DNA of 64,000 nucleotides from contig NZ_PZZL01000003.1 of the NCBI RefSeq assembly GCF_003046185.1, positions 248,001 to 312,000 of the forward strand, given 5' to 3'. Shown here piece after piece: positions 1 through 8,274 of this stretch. Below the pieces are notes generated by a model, which was given only the letters and a program-made list of their open reading frames with translations, was not told where the DNA came from and searched no databases. A program made the position numbers and the translations under genes. Position 1 is the stretch's first letter, and every line of letters starts with the position of its first letter. This stretch comes from Phreatobacter oligotrophus. GTDB lineage: Bacteria > Pseudomonadota > Alphaproteobacteria > Rhizobiales > Phreatobacteraceae.

Positions 1-308
1 TCAACCGCGGCCTCGTCAAGGGCATCCGCGACTGCATCGCCGACCAGGCCGCCGGCGCCCGGATGGTGGTCGCCCGCAACGACGTCGCCCGTCTCGAGAC
101 CGAGACCGAGCGCCTGAAGATGACCATCGACAACTATGTGCTGTCGCCCTGGGTGAAGGCGAACGGCATCGGCGGCATCGACCCGGCCCGCATGGCCACT
201 GCCATCGACCAGATCGGCCTGACCTTCACCTTCAAGAACAAGCCGAAGGTCGAGGACGTCTTCATCTCCGACCTGCTACCCGCCGCCGCCGATCGCAAGG
301 TGGCCTGA
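1..308 (+). CDS. ABC transporter substrate-binding protein, C-terminal part
   Basis: This is the 3' end of a gene that begins before the window. The visible 101 residues read NRGLVKGIRDCIADQ at the start and end with a lysine- and aspartate-rich tail. They resemble the C-terminal lobe of NMT1/TauA-type periplasmic binding proteins (helical segments, a 'DPARMATAIDQIG' stretch and 'FISDLLP'). The assignment rests mostly on the ATPase and permease genes that follow in the same direction, which together form a complete importer. The substrate cannot be told. A perfect hairpin separates it from the ATPase gene. Confidence 0.75.
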   Translation, partial: NRGLVKGIRDCIADQAAGARMVVARNDVARLETETERLKMTIDNYVLSPWVKANGIGGIDPARMATAIDQIGLTFTFKNKPKVEDVFISDLLPAAADRKVA

Positions 309-330
309 GGTTTGCTACACCTGTGAGTTG

Positions 331-350
331 CGGGGGCGCTCGCGCCCCCG
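331..350 (+). terminator. intercistronic GC hairpin
   Basis: CGGGGGCG, a CTCG tetraloop and CGCCCCCG form a perfect 8-bp stem 22 bases after the binding-protein stop. It lacks a proper U-run (only TTCC follows). It is therefore more likely a processing or attenuating hairpin that keeps ATPase and permease below binding-protein levels than a full terminator. That role is inferred from similar operons. Confidence 0.45.
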
Positions 351-417
351 TTCCCTCCCCATGCGGCAGCGTTGGTAACAAGACACCGCGAGGCCCTCTT
401 CGAGAGACGATCAGCCC

Positions 418-1209
418 TTGCGTCCCTTCGTTGAACTGACCGGCGTCAGCCACACCTATGCCACCGGCGGCACCCTCGCCGTCGACGGCCTCGACATCCG
501 GGTCAACGAGGGCGAGTTCGCCGCGGTGGTCGGCCCCTCCGGCTGTGGCAAGTCCACGCTGATGAAGCTCGCCACCGGCCTGCAGTTCCCGCAGTCCGGC
601 GCCGTCGTGGTCGACGGCCAGGAGGTGCGCGATCCCGTCAAGATCGCCGGCATGGCCTTCCAGGCGCCGACCCTGCTGCCCTGGCGCACCACGCTCGAGA
701 ACCTCATGCTGCCGCTTGAGATCGTCGAGCCGCATCGCTCGCGCCTGCGCCGCCACAAGGCCGAATATGTCGCCAAGGCCGAGGCCCTGCTCGAGTCGGT
801 CGGCCTCAAGGGCGCCGGATCGAAGTTCCCCTGGCAGCTCTCCGGCGGCATGCAGCAGCGCGCCTCGCTCTGCCGCGCCCTCATCCACGAGCCCAAGCTG
901 CTGATGCTCGACGAGCCCTTCGGCGCGCTCGACGCCTTCACCCGCGAGGAGCTGTGGTGCGTCATCCGCGACCTCCATGCCCGCATGGCCGGCACGCTGA
1001 CGGTGATCCTCGTCACCCACGACCTGCGCGAGGCCGTCTTCCTCGCCGACCGCATCTTCTGCATGTCGGCCCGGCCGGGGAAGATCATCGCCGAGAAGGA
1101 GGTGACCTTCCCGCGCCCTCGCGACCTCGAGATCACCTACACCTCGGAATTCTCCGACATCGTCCACGACCTGCGCGGCCGCATCGCCGAAGCCCGGACC
1201 GCCGCCTGA
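418..1209 (+). CDS. ABC transporter ATP-binding protein (NitT/TauT family)
   Basis: This is the 263-residue nucleotide-binding subunit of an importer related to TauB/SsuB. It carries Walker A GPSGCGKST (39-47), the Q-loop in 'MAFQAPTLLPW', signature LSGGMQQ (141-147), Walker B LLMLDEP followed by FGALD (161-172), and the switch histidine in 'VTHDL'. The start is a TTG: the ATG at 361 in the same frame runs into a stop after five codons. It hydrolyses ATP at the inner face of the membrane and pairs with the permease 9 bases downstream. The substrate is unknown; this family imports sulfonates, nitrate, pyrimidine precursors and similar small compounds. Confidence 0.9.
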   Translation: MRPFVELTGVSHTYATGGTLAVDGLDIRVNEGEFAAVVGPSGCGKSTLMKLATGLQFPQSGAVVVDGQEVRDPVKIAGMAFQAPTLLPWRTTLENLMLPLEIVEPHRSRLRRHKAEYVAKAEALLESVGLKGAGSKFPWQLSGGMQQRASLCRALIHEPKLLMLDEPFGALDAFTREELWCVIRDLHARMAGTLTVILVTHDLREAVFLADRIFCMSARPGKIIAEKEVTFPRPRDLEITYTSEFSDIVHDLRGRIAEARTAA

Positions 1210-1218
1210 GGACCGACC

Positions 1219-2100
1219 ATGGACGCGCTTGCCGACTTCCTGCTCCTCAACTGGCCGACCGCGCTGATCATCGGCTGCGTCGCCTATGTGGCCATGCTGC
1301 TCTACAAGGTCATCGGCGCCTCGGCGCTGGACCGCACCAAGCTCGGGCTGCAGCTCGCCCCGCTGCTCTGCACGGTGGGCACGTTCCTCGCCTGGGAGCT
1401 GCTCTGCAAGGCCTTTGCGGTCTCGACCTTCGTGCTGCCGGCCCCCAGCGACATTGCTATCGCCATCTGGCAGTTCCGCCGGCAGATCGGCTTCCATTCC
1501 TTCCACACCGCCTGGATGACGCTGGCCGGCTTCGGCCTCGCCGTCGCGGTCGGAATCGCCCTCGGCCTCGTCCTTGGCGCCAGCCGGTTCTTCTACGCCG
1601 GCTTCTATCCGCTCCTCGTCGGCTTCAACTCGATCCCGAAGGTCGCGGTGGTGCCGATCCTCGTCATCTGGTTCGGCGTCGGCTGGCTGCCGGCCGTGCT
1701 CACCGCCTTCATGATCTCGTTCTTCCCCATCGTGGTGAACGTCGCCACGGGCCTCGCCACCATCGAGCCGGAGACCGAGGACGTGCTGAAGGCGCTCGGC
1801 GCCTCGAAGCTGCAGATCATGACCAAGGTCGGCATTCCCCGGTCGCTGCCCTATTTCTTCGGCTCGCTGAAGGTCGCCATCACGCTGGCCTATGTCGGCT
1901 CGGTCATCGCCGAGTACAACGCCTCGCGCTACGGCATCGGCAACCTCATGGCCCGCGCCTCGGCCGACTTCAACGTGCCGCTGCTCTTCGCCGCGCTGAT
2001 CGCCCTCGCGATCCTCGGCGTCGCCATGTACATGGCGACCGTCTGGCTGGAGAACCGCATGACCGGCTGGGCCCAGCGCTCCTCCTTCGCGGCGGGCTGA
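1219..2100 (+). CDS. ABC transporter permease (NitT/TauT family)
   Basis: This is a 293-residue integral membrane subunit. It has a membrane segment near the N terminus, a second around 55, and the BPD_transp_1 domain from about residue 90 to the end. The EAA-type cytoplasmic loop that docks on the ATPase is visible as 'EDVLKALGASKLQIMTKVGIPRSLPYFF'-like sequence around 190-215. The ATG is preceded by GAGG and follows the ATPase stop by 9 bases, so the two are cotranscribed. With the upstream binding protein this makes a standard three-component importer. Confidence 0.9.
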   Translation: MDALADFLLLNWPTALIIGCVAYVAMLLYKVIGASALDRTKLGLQLAPLLCTVGTFLAWELLCKAFAVSTFVLPAPSDIAIAIWQFRRQIGFHSFHTAWMTLAGFGLAVAVGIALGLVLGASRFFYAGFYPLLVGFNSIPKVAVVPILVIWFGVGWLPAVLTAFMISFFPIVVNVATGLATIEPETEDVLKALGASKLQIMTKVGIPRSLPYFFGSLKVAITLAYVGSVIAEYNASRYGIGNLMARASADFNVPLLFAALIALAILGVAMYMATVWLENRMTGWAQRSSFAAG

Positions 2101-2174
2101 CGCGGCCCGCTTGCCCCGGAGGTCCGGAGCCCCCATAAATCGGGTCCGGACTTCCCTCCCCCTATGGCGGATCC

Positions 2175-2465
2175 ATGAAAGCGGTCATCGACATCCTCAT
2201 CATCGCCCTCAACCTCTATTGGTGGGTGATCATCATCTCGGCGGTGCTCTCCTGGCTCATCGCCTTCAACGTCGTGAACTACCGCAACCAGATCGTCGCG
2301 CAGATCGACACCACCCTGCGGGCCCTGACCGAGCCGGTCCTCGCGCCCATACGGCGACGCATGCCCAATCTCGGCGCTGTCGACATCTCCCCCATCGTCC
2401 TCCTGCTCGGCATCATCTTCATCCAGATGGTGCTCAGCTATTACGTCCGCCCCTACGTCTTCTGA
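2175..2465 (+). CDS. YggT family membrane protein
   Basis: This 96-residue protein has two hydrophobic helices (about 4-28 and 72-92) flanking a short loop with the YggT hallmark 'EPVLAPIRRRMPNLGAVDISPIVLLL'-type stretch (about 55-80). YggT proteins are small inner-membrane proteins of uncertain biochemical role, linked to cell-division site organisation and ion stress in some bacteria. As in many proteobacteria the next gene is a DUF167 (YggU) protein, 12 bases downstream, which supports the call. Confidence 0.9.
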   Translation: MKAVIDILIIALNLYWWVIIISAVLSWLIAFNVVNYRNQIVAQIDTTLRALTEPVLAPIRRRMPNLGAVDISPIVLLLGIIFIQMVLSYYVRPYVF

Positions 2466-2477
2466 GGACCTGAGGGG

Positions 2478-3104
2478 ATGGACAGCGCGCCCTATCGCAT
2501 CGTCGACGGCCGCGTCCTCGTCGATGTCCGCCTGACGCCGCGCGGCGGCCGCGACGCCGTGGAAGGCGCCGAGCGCCTCGCCGACGGCCGCGCCGTGCTG
2601 AAGGCGCGGGTGCGCGCGGTTCCCGAGGACGGCAAGGCCAATGCCGCGCTGGAGGCGCTCCTCGCCGGGGCGCTTGGTCTCGCACGGTCGGAGGTTGCAG
2701 TGGTGCAGGGCAAGACGGCGCGGCTGAAGACGGTCTGCCTCGGCGGCGACACCGCCTCCATCACAGCCGGCCTCGGCAAGCTCGCCGCGACGCTCCTCCT
2801 GGCGATCGTCCTCATCGGCGGCCTCGGCGCCGCCCCCGCGGCGGCGCAGTTCGCCATCCGCGGCGACCTCTGCTCCGACGCCAATGTCATCCTGCGCTCG
2901 CGCGCCGCGGTGGAGCGCGCCGGCCTGCAGTCGCAGGACCGCGCCCGGCTGGTGCGCACGCTGCGCGCCGCCCAGTCCCTCGCCCGCGACGGCTGCCCCA
3001 ACCGCGATCCCTGGCTGCTGCGCCGCGCCACCGGCATGGTCAATGCCGTGAACCGCGAGGTTCGCCTGCCGCCGATCGACCTGCCGGGCTCCGCCCGCCC
3101 CTGA
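2478..3104 (+). CDS. DUF167 (YggU) protein with an extra C-terminal exported-type domain
   Basis: Residues 1-95 are a DUF167 domain: 'VRLTPRGGRDAVEG', 'VPEDGKANAALEALLA' and 'VVQGKTARLKTVCLGGD' match the family blocks. DUF167 proteins normally end near residue 100. Here the frame continues through a strongly hydrophobic stretch (about 105-125) ending in AAPAAAQ, which looks like a signal peptide with cleavage site. An 80-residue tail with two cysteines and 'GCPNRDPWLLRRATGMVN' follows. I see no in-frame ATG that would separate the halves, only GTG codons near 2700. It is either a true fusion or two genes joined by an indel. The tail is unrecognised. Confidence 0.75.
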   Translation: MDSAPYRIVDGRVLVDVRLTPRGGRDAVEGAERLADGRAVLKARVRAVPEDGKANAALEALLAGALGLARSEVAVVQGKTARLKTVCLGGDTASITAGLGKLAATLLLAIVLIGGLGAAPAAAQFAIRGDLCSDANVILRSRAAVERAGLQSQDRARLVRTLRAAQSLARDGCPNRDPWLLRRATGMVNAVNREVRLPPIDLPGSARP

Positions 3105-3114
3105 CGCAGGCCCG

Positions 3115-3136
3115 CCACCCGAGGGATCGGGTGGTT
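3115..3136 (+). terminator. hairpin after the DUF167 gene
   Basis: CCACCCGA, a GGGA loop and TCGGGTGG give a perfect 8-bp stem 10 bases after the DUF167 stop, followed by TTCCCC. It probably ends the yggT transcript, although the T-run is minimal. Confidence 0.45.
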
Positions 3137-3187
3137 CCCCGTGCCCCCGCGCGCTAGACCGGTCCGCCCCGACCGGAGCCGACGCCG

Positions 3188-4093
3188 TTGAGCCTGCGCG
3201 ACTGGAGCCTCCTCATCTTTCTGTCCATCCTCTGGGGTGGCTCCTTCTTCTTCGTCCGCGTCGCGCTGGACGACCTGCCGCCGCTCACCCTCGTCCTGTC
3301 CCGCGTGCTGATCGGCGCCGCCGTCCTCGCCGTGGTGATCCGTATCTCGGGCGAGGCCCTGCCGCGCCGTCCCATGGTGTGGTTTACCCTGGCGGTGATG
3401 GCGCTGCTCAACAACGTCATCCCCTTCTCGCTGATCTTCTGGGGCCAGACCGCCATTCCCGCCGGGCTTGCGGCCATCCTTAACGCCACCACGCCGCTCT
3501 TTACCGTGGTGGTGATGCACCTCTTCACCACCGACGACCGGGCGAGCCCGAACAAGGCGGCGGGCGTCGCCCTCGGCTTCCTCGGCGTGGTGGTGCTGGT
3601 GGGGCCGGCCGCGCTGGGGCGCCTCGACACGCCGCTCTGGGCCATTGCGGCCTGTCTCGCGGCAACGCTGTCCTATGCCTTTTCCGGCCTCTGGGGGCGG
3701 CGGATCAAGGCGCTCGGCATCTCGCCCACCATCACCGCCTGGGCGCAGCTCAGCGTCACCACGGTGGTGATGACGCCCATTGTTGCGCTGGTGGACCGGC
3801 CCTGGACCCTCGCCATGCCCGGCATGCCGGCCATCCTCGCGGTCCTCGCCCTCGCCATCCTGTCGACGGCGCTCGCCTACATCATCTTCTTCCGCCTGCT
3901 AGCGACGGCCGGGCCGAGCAACCTGCTGCTCGTCACCTTCCTCATCCCGGTCTCGACCATCCTGCTGACCAGCCTGTTCCTCGGCGAGCGCCTGGCGCCG
4001 ACCCATTTCGCCGGCATGGCGCTGATCGGCCTCGGCCTCGCCGCCATCGACGGGCGCCTGTGGCGGCGGATGGTGGGAGCTAAGGGCAGCTAA
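3188..4093 (+). CDS. EamA/DMT family transporter
   Basis: This 301-residue protein has ten predicted membrane helices arranged as two EamA repeats (about 5-140 and 150-290). The first repeat carries 'LWGGSFFFVRVAL' and the second 'TFLIPVSTILLTSLFLGERL', both typical of drug/metabolite exporters of the RhaT/YdcZ superfamily. The start is a TTG; no better start exists downstream before conserved sequence begins. It probably exports a small metabolite or amino acid. It stands alone between a hairpin and a repeat. Confidence 0.88.
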   Translation: MSLRDWSLLIFLSILWGGSFFFVRVALDDLPPLTLVLSRVLIGAAVLAVVIRISGEALPRRPMVWFTLAVMALLNNVIPFSLIFWGQTAIPAGLAAILNATTPLFTVVVMHLFTTDDRASPNKAAGVALGFLGVVVLVGPAALGRLDTPLWAIAACLAATLSYAFSGLWGRRIKALGISPTITAWAQLSVTTVVMTPIVALVDRPWTLAMPGMPAILAVLALAILSTALAYIIFFRLLATAGPSNLLLVTFLIPVSTILLTSLFLGERLAPTHFAGMALIGLGLAAIDGRLWRRMVGAKGS

Positions 4094-4118
4094 GCCCGCA
4101 AGGGAGCGCTTTTGGTCT

Positions 4119-4272
4119 GCCCCTCACCCTTCCCTCTCCCCGCCAGCGGGGAGAGGGTCCGGAGGCGTTCCGCCCTCGTCGTTCCCGGTGCGCACCGCTG
4201 CATGGTCGGCGAACGGACACGACGCTGGTCCAACCCTCTCCCCGCTTGCGGGGAGAGGGAAGGGTGAGGGGC
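4119..4272. repeat. dispersed inverted repeat, family A, copy 1
   Basis: Two arms of about 39 bases, GCCCCTCACCCTTCCC... at 4119-4157 and its near reverse complement at 4234-4272, flank a 76-base loop. Each arm is itself a small hairpin around CTCCCCGC/GCGGGGAG. The same arms recur at 26159-26312 and 50536-50690. The element lies between the converging transporter gene and putA and could end transcription from both sides. Confidence 0.85.
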
Positions 4273-4299
4273 CTTGGCCGGCCGCCAAGCAAACGCTGA

Positions 4300-7200
4300 T
4301 TAGCCCTCCCCGCCCGCCAGAAGGCTGGCATTGCCGCCGGCCGCGGCGGTGTTGACAGTGACCACCTGCTCCAGCGCGAAGCGCGGCAGGTAATGCGGCC
4401 CGCCGGCCTTGGGCCCGGTGCCGGAGAGGCCCGAGCCGCCGAAGGGCTGGGTGCCAACCACCGCGCCGATCATGTTGCGGTTCACATAAACATTGCCGTT
4501 GGCGAGGCGCGCCACGACCTCCTCGACCACCTGGTCGATGCGCGAATGGATGCCGAGGGTGAGGCCCGTGCCATTGGCGGCGATGGCGTCGGTGAGCCTC
4601 GCGAGGCCCCCCGCCTTCCAGGTCGTGACATGCAGGACGGGGCCGAAGACCTCCTCGGTCAGGTCCTCCGGCTTCGCCACGCGAATGACGGCCGGCGGCA
4701 CGAAGAGGCCCGGCGGCAGGTCGGCGGGGAGCCGCGCCTGCCAGACGAGCCGGCCCTCCGCCTTGGCCCGCTCCACCACCGCCTCCAGCCGCGCCTTGGC
4801 CTCGGCATCGATGACCGGGCCGACATGGGTCGCGGGGTCCATGGGGTCGCCGATGCGCAGCTCCGCGGCGGCGCCGATGACCATCTCCAGCATGCGCTCC
4901 GCCACGTCCTCCTGCAGGCAGAGCAGGCGCAGCGCCGAGCAGCGCTGGCCGGCGGAGCGGAAGGCCGAAAGCACCACATCGTCGCTCACCTGCTCGGGAA
5001 GCGCGGTGGCATCGACGATCATGGCGTTGATGCCGCCGGTCTCGGCGATGAGCGGCACGATGGGCCCGCGCTTCGCCGCCAGCTGGCGGTTGATGATCCA
5101 GGCGACCTCAGTGGAGCCGGTGAAGGCGACACCGGTGACGCGTGGCTCGCCGACGAGCAGCGCGCCGACCCGCCCGTCGCCGGGCATGAGCGCCAGGGCG
5201 TCGGCGGGGATGCCCGCCTCATGGGCGAGCGCCACGGTCGCCGCAGCGACCAGCGGCGTCTGCTCGGCGGGCTTGGCGATGACGGCATTGCCGGCGGCGA
5301 GCGCCGCCGCCACCTGGCCGAGGAAGATCGCCAGCGGGAAGTTCCACGGGCTGATGCAGACAATGGTGCCGCGGCCGCGCAGCCGCAGGCGGTTTTCCTC
5401 ACCCGTGGGCCCCGGCATCACCACCCCCTCGCCGAACTGGCGGCGGGCCTCCTGCGCATAGTAGCGGCAGAAATCGACCGCCTCACGGACCTCGGCGACG
5501 CCGTCGTCGAGCGTCTTGCCGGCCTCGCGGGCGAGCAGCGCGCAGAAGGTGCCGAGCCGCGCCTCCAGCTTGTCGGCGAGCGTCTCCAGCGCCTCGGCGC
5601 GGGTGCTGACCGGCGTGCGGCTCCACACCGCGAAGCCCGCCGCCGCGCGGTCGAAGGCCGCCGTCACGGCGGCCGCATCCGCCTCCTCGACCGCGCCGAC
5701 GGGCGCCCCGTCCACCGGGCTCGTCACCGAGCGGATGGCGCCGCGCAGCGCCTTGCCGCCGACCAGCGGGCGCGCCGCCTCGGGAAAGCTGGCCGGGCCC
5801 TTGGCCACGGCTTCGCGGAAGAGGGCGAGTGCGCGCGCATCGCCGAACTCGACGCCGGCCGAGTTCACACGGCCCGGCGCATAGAGGTCCTTCGGCCGCG
5901 GCAGCTTCACCGGCCGCGCATCGGCGGCGGCGCCGATCCAGCTCTGCGGCCGGGTCAGCAGCGTTTCCACCGGCACGGCGGGATCGGCCGAGGCCGAGAC
6001 GAAGGAGGAATTGGCGCCATTTTCGAGAAGGCGTCGCACGAGATAGGCGAGGAGGTCGCGATGGCCGCCGACCGGCGCATAGGTGCGGCAGGCGGCGTCC
6101 GGCAGCGTCGCCAGCAGCGAGTCGTAGAGCGCCTCGCCCATGCCGTGCAGCCGCTGGAACTCGTAGCCCTCGGCGCCGCCGGCCTCCTCGAGGATCGTCG
6201 CGATGGTCAGCGCATTGTGGGTGGCGAATTGCGGATAGATGCGCGGCCGCGCCGCCAGCAGCCGGCGGGCGCAGGCCATGTAATGGAGGTCGGTCATCGG
6301 CTTGCGGGTGAAGACCGGGAAATCAGCAAGGCCGCGCTCCTGCGCCCGCTTCACCTCGGTGTCCCAGTAGGCGCCCTTCACGAGCCGCACCATCAGCCGC
6401 CGGTCGAGGCGGGCGGCGAGGTCGTCGAGCCAGTCGATCACTGCCAGCGCCCGCTTCTGGTAGGCCTGCACGGCAAGGCCGAAGCCGTCCCAGCCGGCGA
6501 GAGAGGGATCGGCCAGCACCGCCGCGATCACGTCCAGCGACAGTTCGAGCCGGTCCGCCTCCTCGGCGTCGACGGTGAAGTTGAGGTCATGGGCCTTGGC
6601 GGCCTGGGCGAGGGCGAGCAGCTTCGGCACCAGCTCGCCCATGACCCGCTTGGCGCTCACCGCCTCGTAGCGCGGGTGCAGCGCCGAGAGCTTCACGGAG
6701 ATGCCCGGGCGGTTGGGCAGCGCCTCGTTGCCCGCGCTCTTGCCGATGGCGGCGATGGCGGCGTGGTAGGAGGCAAGGTAGCGCTCCGCATCGGCGGCGG
6801 TGCGGGCGCCCTCGCCGAGCATGTCGTAGGAGTAGCGGAAGCGGCGGGCGGCGCCGGCCCGGCCCAGCGCCTCCTCGATGGTCTGGCCGAGGACGAAATG
6901 CGAGCCGAGCAGCCGCATGGCCTGCCGCGTCGCGGCGCGCACGGTCGGCAGGCCGAGCCGCTTGCCGAGCGTCTCCAGGATGCCCTCCGGCGTCTCGCCG
7001 GGATGGATGACGCGGGCGGTGACGCCGAGCGCCCAGGCCGAGGCCGAGACCAGCCACGCCTCCGAGCGCGTCGCCCGGTGCGCCCAGTCCGTGCCCGACA
7101 GCTTGTCCTCGATGAGCGCGTCGGCGGTGCGCGAATCCGGCACGCGCAAGAGCGCTTCCGCCAGCACCATGAGGGCGAGGCCCTCCTTGGTGGTCAGCGA

Positions 7201-7392
7201 ATATTCGCGCAGGAAGTCCTCGATGCCGCCGAGCCCGCCCGACTTCGCCCGGATGGCGCCGATGAGCGCCCGCGCCCTGTCGTCGATCCGCGCCTCGGCG
7301 GCGGCCGGCAGCGCCGCACCGGCGAGCAGCCGGGCGGCGATCGCCTCGTCGGCTTCGGCATAGGGGGCATCGAAACGGGGAAGGAGCGACAT
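4300..7392 (-). CDS. putA: bifunctional proline dehydrogenase / L-glutamate gamma-semialdehyde dehydrogenase
   Basis: This 1030-residue protein oxidises proline to glutamate in two steps. The FAD-binding PRODH barrel spans roughly 100-460, with 'RLVKGAYWDTEVKRAQ', 'ATHNALT' and 'EFQRLHGMGE'. The NAD-dependent P5C dehydrogenase spans roughly 530-1000, with 'SPWNFPLAIF', 'AETGGINAM' and the catalytic cysteine in 'SAGQRCSALRL'. It is the short PutA type without the N-terminal ribbon-helix-helix repressor domain, so control must come from another gene, presumably the divergent Lrp-type regulator. I chose the ATG at 7392 (MSLLPRFDA). The frame stays open upstream but would run through the promoter region and the regulator. 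Confidence 0.96.
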   Translation of the reverse strand: MSLLPRFDAPYAEADEAIAARLLAGAALPAAAEARIDDRARALIGAIRAKSGGLGGIEDFLREYSLTTKEGLALMVLAEALLRVPDSRTADALIEDKLSGTDWAHRATRSEAWLVSASAWALGVTARVIHPGETPEGILETLGKRLGLPTVRAATRQAMRLLGSHFVLGQTIEEALGRAGAARRFRYSYDMLGEGARTAADAERYLASYHAAIAAIGKSAGNEALPNRPGISVKLSALHPRYEAVSAKRVMGELVPKLLALAQAAKAHDLNFTVDAEEADRLELSLDVIAAVLADPSLAGWDGFGLAVQAYQKRALAVIDWLDDLAARLDRRLMVRLVKGAYWDTEVKRAQERGLADFPVFTRKPMTDLHYMACARRLLAARPRIYPQFATHNALTIATILEEAGGAEGYEFQRLHGMGEALYDSLLATLPDAACRTYAPVGGHRDLLAYLVRRLLENGANSSFVSASADPAVPVETLLTRPQSWIGAAADARPVKLPRPKDLYAPGRVNSAGVEFGDARALALFREAVAKGPASFPEAARPLVGGKALRGAIRSVTSPVDGAPVGAVEEADAAAVTAAFDRAAAGFAVWSRTPVSTRAEALETLADKLEARLGTFCALLAREAGKTLDDGVAEVREAVDFCRYYAQEARRQFGEGVVMPGPTGEENRLRLRGRGTIVCISPWNFPLAIFLGQVAAALAAGNAVIAKPAEQTPLVAAATVALAHEAGIPADALALMPGDGRVGALLVGEPRVTGVAFTGSTEVAWIINRQLAAKRGPIVPLIAETGGINAMIVDATALPEQVSDDVVLSAFRSAGQRCSALRLLCLQEDVAERMLEMVIGAAAELRIGDPMDPATHVGPVIDAEAKARLEAVVERAKAEGRLVWQARLPADLPPGLFVPPAVIRVAKPEDLTEEVFGPVLHVTTWKAGGLARLTDAIAANGTGLTLGIHSRIDQVVEEVVARLANGNVYVNRNMIGAVVGTQPFGGSGLSGTGPKAGGPHYLPRFALEQVVTVNTAAAGGNASLLAGGEG

Positions 7393-7409
7393 CGGGGGCC
7401 TCGCTAGCT

Positions 7410-7509
7410 GATATCGCGACGATATCGGCTCGCCGGCCGTGCTTCGATATGCTATTTCGGCGGCTTGATAGTGATATCGATGGCCGAGAGGCACCTCTAC
7501 CGTGATATC
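7410..7509. promoter_or_regulatory. GATATC cluster in the putA / Lrp-regulator gap
   Basis: GATATC occurs at 7410, 7421, 7473 and 7504, with a near match GATATG at 7446. The copy at 7421 sits in the palindrome CGATATCG. Four copies of an AT-rich hexamer in 100 bases of DNA this GC-rich is far above expectation. Lrp/AsnC regulators commonly bind several degenerate AT-centred sites, so this is a candidate shared operator for putA and the regulator gene. The last copy lies just inside the regulator reading frame. Confidence 0.55.
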
Positions 7510-7978
7510 TTCGGAAGGCCTTGGCCTCGATGGCGTCGACCGCCGCATCCTTCGCCTGTTGCAGGATGACGGCCGCATTTCGAACGTCGATCTCGCCGAG
7601 CGGATCGGCCTGTCCCCCACCGCCACGAGCGAGCGGGTGAAGCGGCTGACCCGCGACGGCTACATTGCCGGCTATGGCGCGCGGCTCGATCCGGTGAAGC
7701 TCGGCCGCGGCTTCCTCGTCTTCGTCGAGGTGACGCTGGACAAGACCACGCCGGACATTTTCGACCGTTTCGCCGCGGCGGTCGCCCGCGCGCCCGACGT
7801 GCTGGAATGCCACCTCGTCGCCGGCGGCTTCGACTATCTCGTCAAGACCCGGGTCGCCGACATGGCGGCCTACCGCGCCTTCCTCGGGGATGTGCTGCTG
7901 TCGCTGCCGGGCGTCCGCGAGACGCGGACCTATGCGGTGATGGAAGAGGTCAAGGCCACCGCGAACCTGCCGGTCTAG
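7502..7978 (+). CDS. putR: Lrp/AsnC family transcriptional regulator, likely proline-responsive
   Basis: This 158-residue protein has a winged helix-turn-helix at about 10-60 ('VDRRILRLLQDDGRISNVDLAERIGLSPTATSERVKRL'-type sequence). A RAM/AsnC effector domain follows at about 75-150 ('VFVEVTLDKTT', 'VLECHLVAGGFDYLVKT'). The start is a GTG at 7502. It diverges from putA across 109 bases, the arrangement seen for PutR activators of putA in Agrobacterium and Rhodobacter. It presumably activates putA when proline is present and represses itself. The gene symbol rests on this context. Confidence 0.88.
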   Translation: MISSEGLGLDGVDRRILRLLQDDGRISNVDLAERIGLSPTATSERVKRLTRDGYIAGYGARLDPVKLGRGFLVFVEVTLDKTTPDIFDRFAAAVARAPDVLECHLVAGGFDYLVKTRVADMAAYRAFLGDVLLSLPGVRETRTYAVMEEVKATANLPV

Positions 7979-8175
7979 GCCTGCTCGTGCGACGGGGCGG
8001 CAGCTGCCGCCATGGCATGGCGCCTTGCCGCGTGGGCGGCCAGCCGATCGGCCAGCGTGCTTGCTTCGCGCGCCATGGATGCGAGGTTGCCCCCGCGGCC
8101 CTTGCCGCTGCGGATCATCACGTCGATCGCCGCCAGCGCCTGTTGCAGGCCAACCAGCGTCTCGAAACTCGGCAT
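7975..8175 (-). CDS. small hypothetical protein
   Basis: This 66-residue reading frame is rich in alanine and predicted mostly helical (MPSFETLVGLQQALAAIDVM at the start). A good ribosome site (GGAGGAG) lies 7-8 bases before its ATG on the minus strand, which favours a real gene. Its stop overlaps the regulator's stop by four bases in convergent orientation. I recognise no family. It could be a small accessory protein or a chance frame. Confidence 0.5.
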   Translation of the reverse strand: MPSFETLVGLQQALAAIDVMIRSGKGRGGNLASMAREASTLADRLAAHAARRHAMAAAAAPSHEQA

Positions 8176-8274
8176 GGGTATGCTCCTCCGGACACCCGGA
8201 GGCTAGGAACGGTCGGTTTCAGACCATCGCTGGATGCCAGCGCTCATGTTGCCGGTTGAAACAGGAGGCAATGG

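Noticed and set aside
4393-7407. Open plus-strand frame of about 1000 codons antisense to putA
   Set aside because: PutA motifs are unambiguous on the minus strand; the antisense product is low complexity (His/Arg/Gly/Asp).
7393-7626. 78-codon N-terminal extension of PutA, as a possible DNA-binding domain
   Set aside because: It would run back through the GATATC region and into the divergent regulator gene, and shows no ribbon-helix-helix pattern.
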